Assembly (NCBI GenBank): GCA_928212115.1
Contig: CAKMRJ010003334.1
Location: forward strand, 105,324,904-105,388,903
From: Lactuca virosa
Lineage: Eukaryota; Streptophyta; Magnoliopsida; Asterales; Asteraceae
DNA: 64,000 nucleotides
Direction: 5' to 3'
In this document: positions 12,131 to 22,192 of the stretch, in pieces
Numbering within the stretch: the stretch's first letter is position 1
Layout of the letters: each line of letters begins with the position of its first letter
Position numbers and translations under genes: made by a program
The notes under the pieces: model-generated
What the model was told of the DNA's origin: nothing
What the model saw: only the letters and a program-made list of their open reading frames with translations
Databases searched by the model: none

Positions 12131-12458
12131 ATTGCAGTAGAAGCAAATCAAACCAGATACCTGGATGGTGCGGCAATCCTAACTAAAGTGATCGGTCTTG
12201 CCGCACTTATAGCAGTCGCACTGACCCACCCTGCAAACTCCATCGTACGCCTTGCCACAACGGCCTCGGCCCTGTTGGCCTCTTGAACGCAAATCAACCA
12301 TATGGGCTCTTACCCAAGTCCTCCGACACCTGCGCTTAAACCAGCTTCCTATTCCTCATCGTCTCTGATCAATCTCCTGCTCGCGAGCCCGAGCTATCAT
12401 GTTATACAATGTCTTGCAGCTATACATGCATACAAACTCCTGTATCTCATCCTTTAAC
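12131..12458 (-). pseudogene. element A gag, C-terminal part with zinc knuckles
   Basis: Minus strand: KDEIQEFVC then LYNMIARAREQEIDQ, the end of the Gag core, followed by knuckles CYKCGKTDHFS-stop-DC and CFYCNQRGHNKAIC. The upstream gag continues on the other side of element B at 19946. The join at the B insertion site is in frame with the Gag consensus. Confidence 0.85.
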
Positions 12459-13211
12459 TGTTGGATTAATGTCTAAGTCCATAACTATAATTGGTAAGAC
12501 TTGACCCGACCCGGCATGGTCCATTTGGGTTGCATGGCATCATGCATTTGGATAGACTATAATGAGAGAAATAACACTTAAGGTTGGTTAATATATTATA
12601 AGTTCTAATATATTAATAAGGTTATTTAATTAGTATTGATCAAGAATTAATTTGGAATTAATTAAGTGATCAAAAGGAGACTAATTAAATATATGGGTTG
12701 ATTGTGTAAATCATTCATTCTTATATATGTGGGCTTGTGATCCAAGATTCCTTATGTTGGACTAAGTCTATGGGGTGACCCATGGATACTCCATGGAGGT
12801 TAAAATCCATGGAGCATAAGGAATGGGTAAAGTTATGAGTTACATGGTGTAACCCTAATAGCCACCATATAAAAGAATCCCATGGCTCAAGAAATCGTGC
12901 ACTAATGTGTGAGTGTGAGGGCTAGACGATTTCAAGGAGTGTTCAAGTTTCTCTCAAGTTATTCCAAGTGTATTTGGTGTTGTGTGAACCATTTGAGGTG
13001 TCACACTTGGGGCACTAGGCACTCAAGCTTCATGAAGACATTCTACATCAAAGAGGTATGTATTCTATCTTGTTATATTTATTATTTTGTATGCTAGATT
13101 AGGATAATACCTTGGATGTTCATAATTGTATGTATAATAGAGAAAACATAGATCCAAGGTATTTAGGGTTGCATGTACACTTAGGAGTGTTAGAATGCTC
13201 ATAACCCAACA
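12459..13211 (+). repeat. 5' LTR of element B (753 bp)
   Basis: Starts TGTTGGATTAATG, ends ATAACCCAACA (TG..CA). TATA-like CATATAAAAG near 12866. The 62-codon ORF inside it is duplicated in the other LTR and is not a gene. Confidence 0.93.
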
Positions 13212-13212
13212 G

Positions 13213-13224
13213 TGGTATCAGAGC
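13213..13224 (+). promoter_or_regulatory. primer-binding site of element B (tRNA-iMet)
   Basis: TGGTATCAGAGC, one base after the LTR; a perfect match to the canonical initiator-Met PBS. Confidence 0.9.
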
Positions 13225-13567
13225 CTAGGCTTGTTTTCTTGTTATACTTGCAAAAGTAGCTGAAAAATCGAGTTGGATGCATATATTCGATTGTTTTGGC
13301 TGGAATTGGACTAGGAACATTACCCTAAGATGTTTTTGGACTTATAAACTTGTTTTTGATGTGGTAATGTTCATGCTAATCCAATTTCTAAGATAATTGT
13401 CATAATTTCAAGATTTGTATTAGTTTGTATGTTCATGCTAATTTCTTGAAGATTGATGATTTGAATTATCTTGTTCTTATGAGGTTCTTAGATTAATAGA
13501 AAAGTTGTGTGAAATAGTTGTTTTCAATCCATTTTAATCTAAGAGTTGATTCCAAAGTGTGTTTTTG

Positions 13568-13936
13568 TAACTTGTCCTCAAGTTATATGAAAAGTCACAT
13601 TTAAGAATCATAAAACTCATAAAAGTTGGCAAAGGTTACAAAATGAAGAGTCTAGTTCTAATTAAATGGTTTTATGACTCCATAACTTGTCCTCAAGTTA
13701 TGGAGGTTCAAGAGTCTCTTCATTAAATTAAAAAAAAGTGTAACCTTAATTAGTTCCATAAGTTACAATAAAAAAAAAGTTATTTTTTTTATTAATTAGT
13801 TTAAAGTCTTCCATAACTTGTCCTCAAGTTATGGAACTTGAAGAGTTTTTTTTTTTAATTAAAACTACTTTAAACTCATAAGTTATGGAATTAATTAGTT
13901 TTGAATAGTTTCAAAACTTGCCCTCAAGTTTTGGAA
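13568..13936 (+). repeat. four tetraloop hairpins (xCTTG-YCCT-CAAGx) in element B leader
   Basis: Stem-loops at 13568-13585, 13678-13705, 13809-13836 and 13909-13936. All have the loop TCCT or CCCT closed by CTTG/CAAG. The outer stem changes on both arms together: CATAACTTG/CAAGTTATG in the second and third, CAAAACTTG/CAAGTTTTG in the fourth. Stems reach 12 bp (CTCCATAACTTG with its exact complement). No coding potential. Confidence 0.85.
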
Positions 13937-14090
13937 TTTGAAAAGTTTTCACTTATGAATACTTAATTCCAAGTTAGCCCTTAGAATTTTAAAAGTTAAA
14001 ATTCAACCCTTATACTTTATAATATTATAAGTTAATAATATTTATATATATGTATAAGAGTAAAGTCAGTCTTACCGTTAGTAGGCCTCA

Positions 14091-14240
14091 TTCACGAAGC
14101 CGGTCTATAAGGGGGGTATAAGGTACTACTGCCTATAAAATGGCAGTTTAATGGGTGTCCACTCTCACCCACCGCTTCCTTGACTGGTGGAGGGTCGTTA
14201 GCCGAACGGGTAGGACAAGGACTATAATTCTCCTTTCATT
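14091..14240 (+). other. structured non-coding leader segment of element B
   Basis: Contains small perfect stems such as ACTGCC/GGCAGT at about 14128-14147 with a TATAAAAT loop, and CCACC/GGTGG at about 14169-14190. GC-richer than its neighbours; no ORF. Function not recognised. Confidence 0.5.
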
Positions 14241-14349
14241 AAAAGTATTAATGATAATTACTAAGTAACTAAACTCTTATTAATACCCAATCTTAGTTAC
14301 TTAGGAAAATGTGAATTTGGTGCTAACCCATGAAATTACACTTTGCACT

Positions 14350-14411
14350 TTGCTTAAGTCGTTAGTGGAGCGTGTGTGGTTAACCGGCACACTAACCTGG
14401 ACTTAACAAGG
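14350..14411 (+). repeat. hairpin module III, copy 1 (GGAGCGTGTG..CCGGCAC core)
   Basis: Core 14361-14396 (GTTAGTGGAGCGTGTGTG then GTTAACCGGCACACTAAC) is closed by GTTAGTG/CACTAAC. Beyond it the flanks also pair: TTGCTTAAGTC with GACTTAACAAGG. Same core, different outer stem at 14421 and 16961. Confidence 0.82.
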
Positions 14412-14420
14412 TAGGCAAAG

Positions 14421-14503
14421 GGTAACTTAATATTTATCATAGTATCGGTGGAGCGTGTGTGGTTAACCGGCACACTGATTAAGGGGTAAATATTAAGGGT
14501 ACC
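14421..14503 (+). repeat. hairpin module III, copy 2
   Basis: Core at 14444-14479, closed by ATCGGTG/CACTGAT, with outer arms GGTAACTTAATATTTA and TAAATATTAAGGGTACC, which pair with each other and are unrelated to the stems of copies 1 and 3. Confidence 0.82.
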
Positions 14504-14532
14504 AAGTATATTTGCATGGTTATTCACACCTT

Positions 14533-14564
14533 GTTTTGTGATCCTCGGCATCCCAGTCACAAAA
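14533..14564 (+). repeat. hairpin module II, copy 1 (CGGCATCCC loop)
   Basis: Perfect stem GTTTTGTGA/TCACAAAAC with loop TCCTCGGCATCCCAG. Confidence 0.78.
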
Positions 14565-14709
14565 CCTGAAGGGCACACTCGAGATTGAAACATGCCTTTG
14601 AACAGTTCAATGAATCTCAAAGATCTAGGACTTTCAAATCCAATTAAAACCTAATAAATTATTTCGTTTTTCATGGTGGAAATTGGTGAATCGTCATTCA
14701 CCTACCTTC

Positions 14710-14763
14710 AAATATTTTATAGCTTGGATTACGGCATCCCTCTTCTAAGTTATAAAATAGTTT
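14710..14763 (+). repeat. hairpin module II, copy 2 (CGGCATCCC loop)
   Basis: Stem TATTTTATAGCTT with AAGTTATAAAATA (one G-T pair); loop carries GATTACGGCATCCCTCTT. Same loop as copies 3 and 4, unrelated stem. Confidence 0.82.
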
Positions 14764-14839
14764 GTTGGGTCCTAGCCTTAATATTTCATATTGGGTGTCA
14801 TATTAAGGACTTTAAATCAACTATCTTGAATATCTCCCA

Positions 14840-15425
14840 AAAAGATGTCTGGTCTAGACATTTATGATCTTCCCAAATCTCTTGAAACAAGCTTTCCTAA
14901 ATGAAGATGATGTCCCATGGATATCATACTTCTTTCACCTCCTCCAATTATTCTCCCTAACCCACAAGTTCCTAAAAAGTTTAAGGTCACTCAAGCCCTA
15001 TTGGCAAGGCAAGGTCTAGGTGTGATCACATCTTGGAGATGTAGTCACATATTGACAAGCCGGGAGAGTTGGGTGTCAAAGTCTTGAGAAAGTTGGTGGC
15101 TCAACTACTTTCTAAGTCACATAGTGAGTTCTTTTGGGAATCCTATGAAACAGACTAAGACAAGACCCTTAATGATCTTATCTATTTGCTAAGATCAACT
15201 TCCTAAAACGCTATGGACATTGACAATGATGACATTGGATATCCAGTAAAGCTCTCTCTTCCCAATGGAAAGGGATCGGCCATAGTCAACTCGGTTGACC
15301 CAATGGTAAAGAGAGAGGCGAAGTCTGAGATAGTCCCATTATCAAGGGTCCATAGGTAACTATTGCCAAAGGAAGGGGCATTGGTTACGAAGCTGCCAAA
15401 TTTACCTAAGGATGTTAAAGTCAAT
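14840..15425 (+). pseudogene. copia gag remnant in element B
   Basis: Broken reading MSGLDIYDLPKSLETSF, then HIDKPGELGVKVLRKLVAQL and SKSHSEFFWE, followed by LNDLIYLLRSTS. This matches the copia Gag pattern of a helix with an LGVxVxxxLAxxLxxxLPxSYxxF-like block and a later LxxLxxxL block. Stops fall within it and flanking sequence is non-coding. The catalytic pol parts are not recognisable downstream, except a possible integrase scrap. Confidence 0.62.
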
Positions 15426-15929
15426 AAGTTTGGCTCTACTTCAGGTAAAGTCCATTGTCTAACTCTATTAAGTACATGCTGATTCTGATCGCGAAGATGG
15501 ATTTCAATCGCATGGTTCGGTGATCAGAATTTTGGGCTATTACTTAAGAGTTATGATATTTATATTGCTTAGGAATAGATAACAACAAGGTTTTCATATG
15601 GATTGTAAGGATAAGTTTTTCCGCAAAGTTTTAAAATAAAAGAAAAAGGTTTTGATTTTATTTATTTTAAGTATCCTTACAATGGCATTTGTGAAAAGTT
15701 GTTGCTTATAAGATTCCATTGATAGCAATATTGGAAAAATGGATTTGATTCTTTCGGTTGTGGTAGTGTCTAATATTACCAAATAAGGAAAGATTCTCAT
15801 CACCCAAGGTTCAATTGGACCGAAACTTGGAATCATGCAAGTTGTATAGTATGATGAATGAGAACTTTCAGCTTGGAAAATTAAGACTAATTCCTTATGT
15901 GAATAAGGAAAGGACTAAGGGATCGAGTA

Positions 15930-16160
15930 CACATTCTTGTGCACTGGTCAAGTCCACCACAAAAGATCAAGAAGACTATTCGTCATGATTTACTTAAGTT
16001 CAGTAAATATGGTTATACTTATAAGTTTAAGTATAAGTCTGTAGCATTGGAGAAGTTTCAATGTGAGACAGAACGAATAAGAAGAATCAAAGTATGGCAG
16101 AAAGATAAAAGTTTCTCAAATCTGAAAAGATGGGAGAGTACTTTAGTATCATGTTTATGA
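15930..16160 (+). pseudogene. copia integrase scrap in element B
   Basis: Reading SKYGYTYKFKYKSVALEKFQ corresponds to the copia integrase block SRYGYxYLxKxKSExxExFK, followed by RRIKVWQKDK where KIKxLRSDRGGEY is expected. The second catalytic Asp context has been lost. The frame is open for 73 codons but not functional. Confidence 0.6.
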
Positions 16161-16960
16161 TCATCTTAATGATTAAGATACCATATCACAATTGGTCCTC
16201 TAAAGTCATCTTAGTGCATTCTTATGACTAAGAAGAGGAGTCATGAATTGTTGAAATGGTTAAATCAAAAAGATGAGTCATACTTCGTTCCAAAACAATT
16301 CTTAGAGTCATACTCCAAGATTGTAACTTGAGTGACATATCTTAAAGAGGGTTTGTTAACACTAGTCAAATGTAAGAGTAAAAGGTTATCTACTCTTGTA
16401 CATTTGAAATTGGTAAGTTGTGATGTTTTGGATAAAACAGAGACCAACTTAGGCCAATTGTGTAAAGTGTTAGTCTTGATAAAGAATCCGCACTATCTCT
16501 TGAATATTTGACAAGGGAGTCTTATATGTCAAGAGGACAGTGGGAGTCTTAAAGCTCTTGAAAGTTTCAAGACTTAATCAAGAATAAAACCTAAAGTCCT
16601 TCACTAGCACACGACTTGAGGTTTATAACCTATCGTGTTGAAATTTTTGTGCCTATTCAAGTTGGCTTTGCATAGGAGTTCTGAGAGTTCTCAATTGGTT
16701 GCACAACTACTTGGAAGCAATGGCAGGCACCTGAGCTGCCAAATGGCAAGAATTTAAGATTGCACAAGTTTAATCAATATGAGTTTGGATTTGTCACTAA
16801 CCTTGTCTTGTGATTATGGTTTTGACAAATTCACATGGATAAGAACACATACACTATTAAATCTAAGTGTCATAAGGTTTCTCTCCGATTCATGAAAATG
16901 ATGGTGAGGAAACACTTTCACTAAGTAGATTTTAGCTAGATAGCAATTGTGATATTTGCA

Positions 16961-17022
16961 TTCTCAAAGTCGTTAGTGGAGCGTGTGTGGTTTACCGGCA
17001 CACTAACATGGACTTGTGAGAA
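16961..17022 (+). repeat. hairpin module III, copy 3
   Basis: Core 16972-17007 nearly identical to copy 1; outer arms TTCTCAAAGTC and GACTTGTGAGAA pair with each other and differ from copy 1. Confidence 0.82.
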
Positions 17023-17031
17023 GTGGCAAAG

Positions 17032-17092
17032 GTCTAAACAATTGAGACTATGATTACGGCATCCCTTTTCATAGTTCTAAAATTGTTTAGAC
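17032..17092 (+). repeat. hairpin module II, copy 3
   Basis: Arms GTCTAAACAATTGAGACTATG (17032-17052) and its near complement (17070-17092) enclose the loop ATTACGGCATCCCTTTT. Begins 10 bases after module III copy 3. Confidence 0.85.
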
Positions 17093-17295
17093 ACACATGT
17101 GAGCTATCTAAGAGAGGTGTATGATTTTGATAAAGTTTTATCAAAACAATCTAGTATCAGAAATCTGAACTTTGGTAAGAAAGTCAGCTGATTTCTGAGT
17201 ACATGTCAAAGCTAGTGGGAGCATAAGTGTTATGCTAATAATCATCATGTTAGTGGGAGCATGATAATTATGACAAAGGTTGCAAGTTAGCAATG

Positions 17296-17366
17296 TTAAT
17301 TATAGAAAACAAAAGTTTCAATTCGTGAGGTTGCAGGGGTTGAAAAAGTTGTTTTGCTATAATTAA
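17296..17366 (+). repeat. long hairpin, about 26-bp stem
   Basis: Arms 17296-17321 and 17340-17366 are complementary with one or two bulges (TTAATTATAG at the left base, CTATAATTAA at the right). Loop about 18 nt, GC-richer than the stem. Confidence 0.82.
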
Positions 17367-17434
17367 GGGAGAGGAAATTATACTTCATTTCAATTCTAAA
17401 AGCTTAGATTGAGATTTTAATCGTATTTAATCAA

Positions 17435-17496
17435 GGATATATATATGAATTTCATGTTGGAATGGCTCAACATAAGGAAATTCTATATATGGGTCC
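17435..17496 (+). repeat. long hairpin, about 24-bp stem with 8-nt loop
   Basis: Left arm starts GGATATATATATGAATTTC and ends CATGTTG, the right arm starts CAACATAAGG and ends ATATATGGGTCC; the loop is GAATGGCT. Small bulges only. Confidence 0.82.
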
Positions 17497-17505
17497 ATTA
17501 TTTGC

Positions 17506-17562
17506 GTTCTAAAATTCGATTATGATTACGGCATCCCTTTTCATAATCTGAATTTTGAGAAC
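17506..17562 (+). repeat. hairpin module II, copy 4
   Basis: Arms GTTCTAAAATTCGATTATG (17506-17524) and CATAATCTGAATTTTGAGAA (17542-17561), same loop ATTACGGCATCCCTTTT as copy 3 but a different stem. Confidence 0.85.
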
Positions 17563-19181
17563 TTGGCAAATTGAAATGGAAATATTATAGCAAAAGACTG
17601 GTTTAGTCTTTATGTGAGACATCATGAATCGTGTCCCATATGCTTCGGATATAGGATCGATTACATGTGCTATATTCATCCTTTCTAAAATTTTCCAAAT
17701 GCCTGGGGCATTATGAAGGGAAAAGGTCTAGAATTGGATATGACTAAAATGATTAAGCAATTGTCGAGGACAATCTAAGGTTTACCAAAGATTGGTTGCT
17801 CAAGGACAGTTGGAAGTATAATGTTAATTCTGGAAGGACCATATTGACATAATCTGTAAGGAGGCAACTCTTGTTCAGAAGTGATAGTCAAAATGGAATA
17901 TGGAAATGTTTCAAAGTTAGAAATTATTCAATCTGTGTAAGATTAGGAAACTTAATGAAAGAAGGATGTTTCCAAGGAGCTGATCTCCTTTGGAATGCTC
18001 TGTAATGATTGTTGTCAAGTCTTTCTGACTTCGTGCATAATCATTAAGAGGATCAATGCATATAAGTTTAGAATCTAACAGATTTCAGTAAATGGCATGA
18101 ATTTGGAATTCTTGCATTTGCAGTAAGGATTTGGGACTGTGAAAAGAGGATCATTGGAGTGATGTTCAATTGATCTATTTTACAAAGTAAAGATCATAGA
18201 CAAACATAGTATGCATACTTGGTGTATGGCATGACTAGTGTTTAGAAAACATAGTGTACATGCTTGGAGCATGGGACAACTATTGTTTTAAATTCAAGTA
18301 TAAAGTTGATAAAACCGAAACAATGAATAATGAGTAATCAGTATGGTGATAAATAAAAGTGTTTATTTATATTCATAGGGTTTGATACCATATTTGATTC
18401 ATTTATTCTTGTGTTTCACTTTGCATGTTTTGACTTCCAGAATAACTAAGTCGCTCTTCCTGAATGATTAAGTTATTCAAACCATCCACAGTCGGTCATA
18501 TGTTGGAAGTAGATATGAATCAAGACTGTCATGGGTTGGTTTGTAGAGGTCCAAGTTGGTGGACAAAGTGGTGCTACAACACTCATGAGTGCTCATAAGT
18601 TCTGAGTATTGGATTCAACCCGCGCTCATTTGAATCACTTCATGGATTTTATCACGAGTGATCATGAGACGATAATATCTTATATTCTTCAAACCTAGAG
18701 ATATGAGTTGTTACTATGAGTTGGTTATACATTGATTGCACGAAAACGCATTGGTAACTCGATGTTATAAAACGTGCCTTTGTGTATGATTCAACAAGTA
18801 GTAGAACAAGCCATATGAGTCGAAGTTTATCCATTCCTTTTACCTTCGGGATAAAAGCGATATCTGTGGGCCCCTCGATGATTTAAAGATGATACATGTG
18901 AGTGCTTGGCCAAGCCAGGACTGATTTGATTTGTTCAATCAGTCAGTCATCATGAATCGGAAATCGGGAAACAACAAATGGACAGAGAGAATGATTGATA
19001 ATCCATGTCTCAGTCCATATGATATCTAGAATGGAGGAATATATGATCCCTTATCTAATGGACAAGTCATTGACAAAGGTCAGAGTTCATCGACAAGGTC
19101 AGAGTTCGACAGAAGCTTTTGAGAGCTACGATTGCTGATCGGTTCCTGAAGTCATACGCAATAATAGTTTTAGACTTATCC
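17563..19181 (+). other. non-coding 3' part of element B
   Basis: No usable ORF. The stretch from about 18420 to 19190 has the look of the long untranslated tail preceding the PPT of large copia elements. Possible, very weak RNase H-like scraps near 17600-17900 could not be confirmed. Confidence 0.5.
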
Positions 19182-19192
19182 AAGTGGGAGAC
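19182..19192 (+). other. polypurine tract of element B
   Basis: AAGTGGGAGAC immediately upstream of the 3' LTR. Confidence 0.75.
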
Positions 19193-19945
19193 TGTTGGAT
19201 TAATGTCTAAGTCCATAACTATAATTGGTAAGACTTGACCCGACCCGGCATGGTCCATTTGGGTTGCATGGCATCATGCATTTGGATAGACTATAATGAG
19301 AGAAATAACACTTAAGGTTGGTTAATATATTATAAGTTCTAATATATTAATAAGGTTATTTAATTAGTATTGATCAAGAATTAATTTGGAATTAATTAAG
19401 TGATCAAAAGGAGACTAATTAAATATATGGGTTGATTGTGTAAATCATTCATTCTTATATATGTGGGCTTGTGATCCAAGATTCCTTATGTTGGACTAAG
19501 TCCATGGGGTGACCCATGGATACTCCATGGAGGTTAAAATCCATGGAGCATAAGGAATGGGTAAAGTTATGAGTTACATGGTGTAACCCTAATAGCCACC
19601 ATATAAAAGAATCCCATGGCTCAAGAAATCGTGCACTAATGTGTGAGTGTGAGGGCTAGACGATTTCAAGGAGTGTTCAAGTTTCTCTCAAGTTATTCCA
19701 AGTGTATTTGGTGTTGTGTGAACCATTTGAGGTGTGACACTTGGGGCACTAGGCACTCAAGCTTCATGAAGACATTCTACATCAAAGAGGTATGTATGCT
19801 ATCTTGTTATATTTATTATTTTGTATGCTAGATTAGGATAATACCTTGGATGTTCATAATTGTATGTATAATAGAGAAAACATAGATCCAAGGTATTTAG
19901 GGTTGCATGTACACTTAGGAGTGTTAGAATGCTCATAACCCAACA
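19193..19945 (+). repeat. 3' LTR of element B (753 bp)
   Basis: Same length as the 5' LTR, with three substitutions by eye (near 19502, 19736 and 19798). Ends CCCAACA; the TSD TCAAC follows. Confidence 0.93.
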
Positions 19946-20106
19946 TCAACATATCATGGTACCTGGCCTTCTTCATATCCTCGTCCGACGCATATTGTGG
20001 AACCAACAAATCCCTCTCTCGGAACATGGCGGTAATCTCTGCCACTGACTCATTAGTCTGTCGGAGGTCCTAAAACTTTATCGCCAGCTGTAGTACTCAA
20101 TCATTG
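19946..20106 (-). pseudogene. element A gag, middle segment between insertions B and C
   Basis: Minus strand: SVAEITAMFRERDLLVPQYA followed by MKKARYHDMLML, the Gag core just upstream of the KDEIQEFVC stretch at 12453. Both ends coincide with TSDs of other elements, showing that B and C inserted 161 bp apart in the same gag. Confidence 0.85.
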
Positions 20107-20371
20107 TGTAACGTCCCAAAAATTTCAATAAATTTTCAACTTTTCAAAACGATCCTTTTACTAATAAAATGTTACAGTTATAGTGTTCTCAAACATTATT
20201 TGAAAATCCGAGGTTCCCATGATCAAATCTATTGTAAAACCAAGGATGTGTATGGTCACGCCTTCGCCTTGCCACTTTGATCATCTGAAGAACCTGAAAT
20301 CATAAACTAAACTGTAAGCACAAAGCTTAGTGAGTTTCCCTCAAAATACCACCACACAACAGATAACATAT

Positions 20372-21189
20372 TGTTGGATTAGGTGTCTAAGCCCATAACT
20401 ATTCTTGGTATGTCCTTGACCCAATTATGAGCATGGTCCTTTTGGGTTGCCTTCACCATAGCAACTAATAGGATGAATTATGGAGAAATAGGATTTATTA
20501 TGATTTATTAATGATAATTATTAATGACTAATATGTTAATTGAGAAATCATATTATTTAATTAGTATTGATCAAAAATTAATTTGGAATTAATTTGGTGA
20601 TCAAAAGAGATTGATTAATTTAACAGGCACTGATTTTGTGAATCAATAATTTTTATAGTTTGGGCTCATGGACCTTATTGGTATAGGGTGGACGAAATCT
20701 CTATGAGAGTCCATAAAGATTTCGTCCAAGGCTTGTCCAATAAGGAGTCCATATGTTGCTTAGGGCCTAAGCAAGGGAATTAAGGTTTCCAAGTTGATAA
20801 CCCTAAAAGCCTCAACTATAAAAGGAACCCCAAGGCTCCTAAAATCGTCCCAATGCATTCTTAGAGTATCTTGGACGTTTTTGTGCCTCCTCCTCTCTCT
20901 CTTGTTCTTCCTTGTTGCTAGAGGTGTTTGTGACTCCATTAGAGGTGCAACACTTGGGGAACTAAGCTATCAGAGGTCAAGGATATTCAAGGTGCTCTTG
21001 TTATTCCTACATAACAAGTAAGGTAAGATTCCAAACTCTTATTTACATATGAATTTCATTCTTTGAGATGTTAGATTAGGGTTTATGCTTTCGAAGATTG
21101 TTTGCATGTGTAACTTGAGGAAAACCTAGATCTAAAGCATTAGGGTTGCATGCACACCATAGGAATGATGTTATGCTCAAAACCCATCA
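20372..21189 (+). mobile_element. solo LTR S, copia type related to element B, inside the C LTR
   Basis: Starts TGTTGGATTAGGTG, ends AACCCATCA (CCAACA mutated), 818 bp, flanked by CATAT and CATGT. The empty site is visible in the partner LTR at about 26947-26960 (AACATATACCAAC), confirming insertion at CATAT. TATA-like CTATAAAAGG near 20816. No interior or second LTR: product of LTR-LTR recombination. The start resembles the B LTR but is clearly diverged. Confidence 0.9.
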
Positions 21190-21221
21190 CATGTACCAAC
21201 AAACAACATGCATATAGAGCC

Positions 21222-21385
21222 TTCAACATGTTTGGACCGCCTCACCGGGCCTTCAGCATGTCTGGACCGCTCACAGAACCTTCAGCATGTCTGGACCACC
21301 TCACCGGCCCTTCAGCCTGTCTGGACCGTTCTCCGGGCCTTCGGCATGACTGGTATGCCCCGCTGGGCCTTCAGTCTATCTGGCA
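21222..21385. repeat. minisatellite cluster in C LTR (CCTTCAGCATGTCTGGACC units), first of left LTR
   Basis: About five or six degenerate units of 24-33 bp around CCTTCAGCnTGTCTGGACCG. Gives spurious repetitive ORFs. Counterpart in the right LTR at 26968-27150. Confidence 0.85.
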
Positions 21386-22015
21386 CGCCCTAGGTCTGTT
21401 AGCCTTCAACACAAAGCAGGACCGCCTCAACCCAACCAAACACAATATGCCGACATATAAACAATCAATATCAAGTAGGCACATAATACAGGTAAACAGA
21501 AATCATACAACTCACTACAACCTACTAATCCTCTCACAACATATAGTACCACTACCAGCTAACCCCCATAGAATGCGTAAACATAAGTAACCAGAGGTGA
21601 GATAGCCACCTGAACAGATGGTCTTACTCTAGAGCCACAACCAAACAAGGAACATGCAAGAGAGCCTAGACCAAGAGTTCTCAGGCTATCCTACATGACC
21701 ACCGACAGTCCCTAAGGGCACTCCATAGATGATAACCAGCAAGCACACATAACATACAGTTCTACAGGTTATTACCACAAAGCAACATACTCAATACCAG
21801 GAGACAAGTCTAACTGATCACTACAGTATGGCAGCATACTCGATACCATAACACAGATCTAACAGATCACTATAGCATAAAAAACATACTAAATATCAAC
21901 AATCCAAGGAATGCATGTCCGTATATACTCAGAGGTGAGATAGTTACCCGGACAGGTGATCATACTCTAGAACCACAACCAAACAATATCATAAACAAAT
22001 AGTATGCATACAGAG

Positions 22016-22192
22016 TCTTCAGCATGACTGGACCACCCTCACCGGGCCTTCAGTATATCTGGCCCACTCTCAGAACCTTCAGCATATCTGGTCCGCCCTA
22101 CCGGGCCTTCAGCCTGTCTAGACCGTTCTTCGGGCCTTCGGCTTGACTGGTACACCCCGATGGGCCTTCAGTCTATCCGGGCCGCCCTGGGT
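22016..22192. repeat. minisatellite cluster, second of left C LTR
   Basis: Same unit family as at 21222, about 800 bp further along, again about six units; counterpart at 27768-27952. Confidence 0.83.

Larger units (their letters stand above)
12459..19945 (+). mobile_element. copia-type LTR element B, young insertion with decayed coding region and hairpin-rich interior
   Basis: Plus-oriented 7.5-kb element: LTR 12459-13211, PBS 13213-13224, interior 13212-19192, PPT 19182-19192, LTR 19193-19945, TSD TTAAC/TCAAC (one mismatch). The two 753-bp LTRs differ at three positions by eye. The interior holds only scraps of copia gag and integrase in broken frames, plus arrays of stem-loops (separate entries). 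The 3' third (about 18180-19190) resembles the non-coding tail found in large Asteraceae copia elements. It lies inside element A gag. A non-autonomous, trans-mobilised element is the simplest reading. Confidence 0.88.

Noticed and set aside
12909..13097. 62-codon ORF duplicated at 19643-19831
   Set aside because: Lies in the two B LTRs; the duplication is due to LTR identity, not coding constraint.
13213..13224. TGGTATCAGAGC sites as tRNA genes
   Set aside because: Only 12-nt primer-binding sites next to LTRs; no tRNA body.
13500..17600. Hairpin array as CRISPR or tRNA/rRNA cluster
   Set aside because: Spacing is irregular, there are no uniform direct repeats with spacers, and no cloverleaf or rRNA motif; it is within a retrotransposon.
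21150..21590. 146-codon ORF in the C LTR (and its counterpart at 26909-27346)
   Set aside because: It reads through the minisatellite cluster; repetitive translation and the same ORF in both LTRs show it is repeat sequence.
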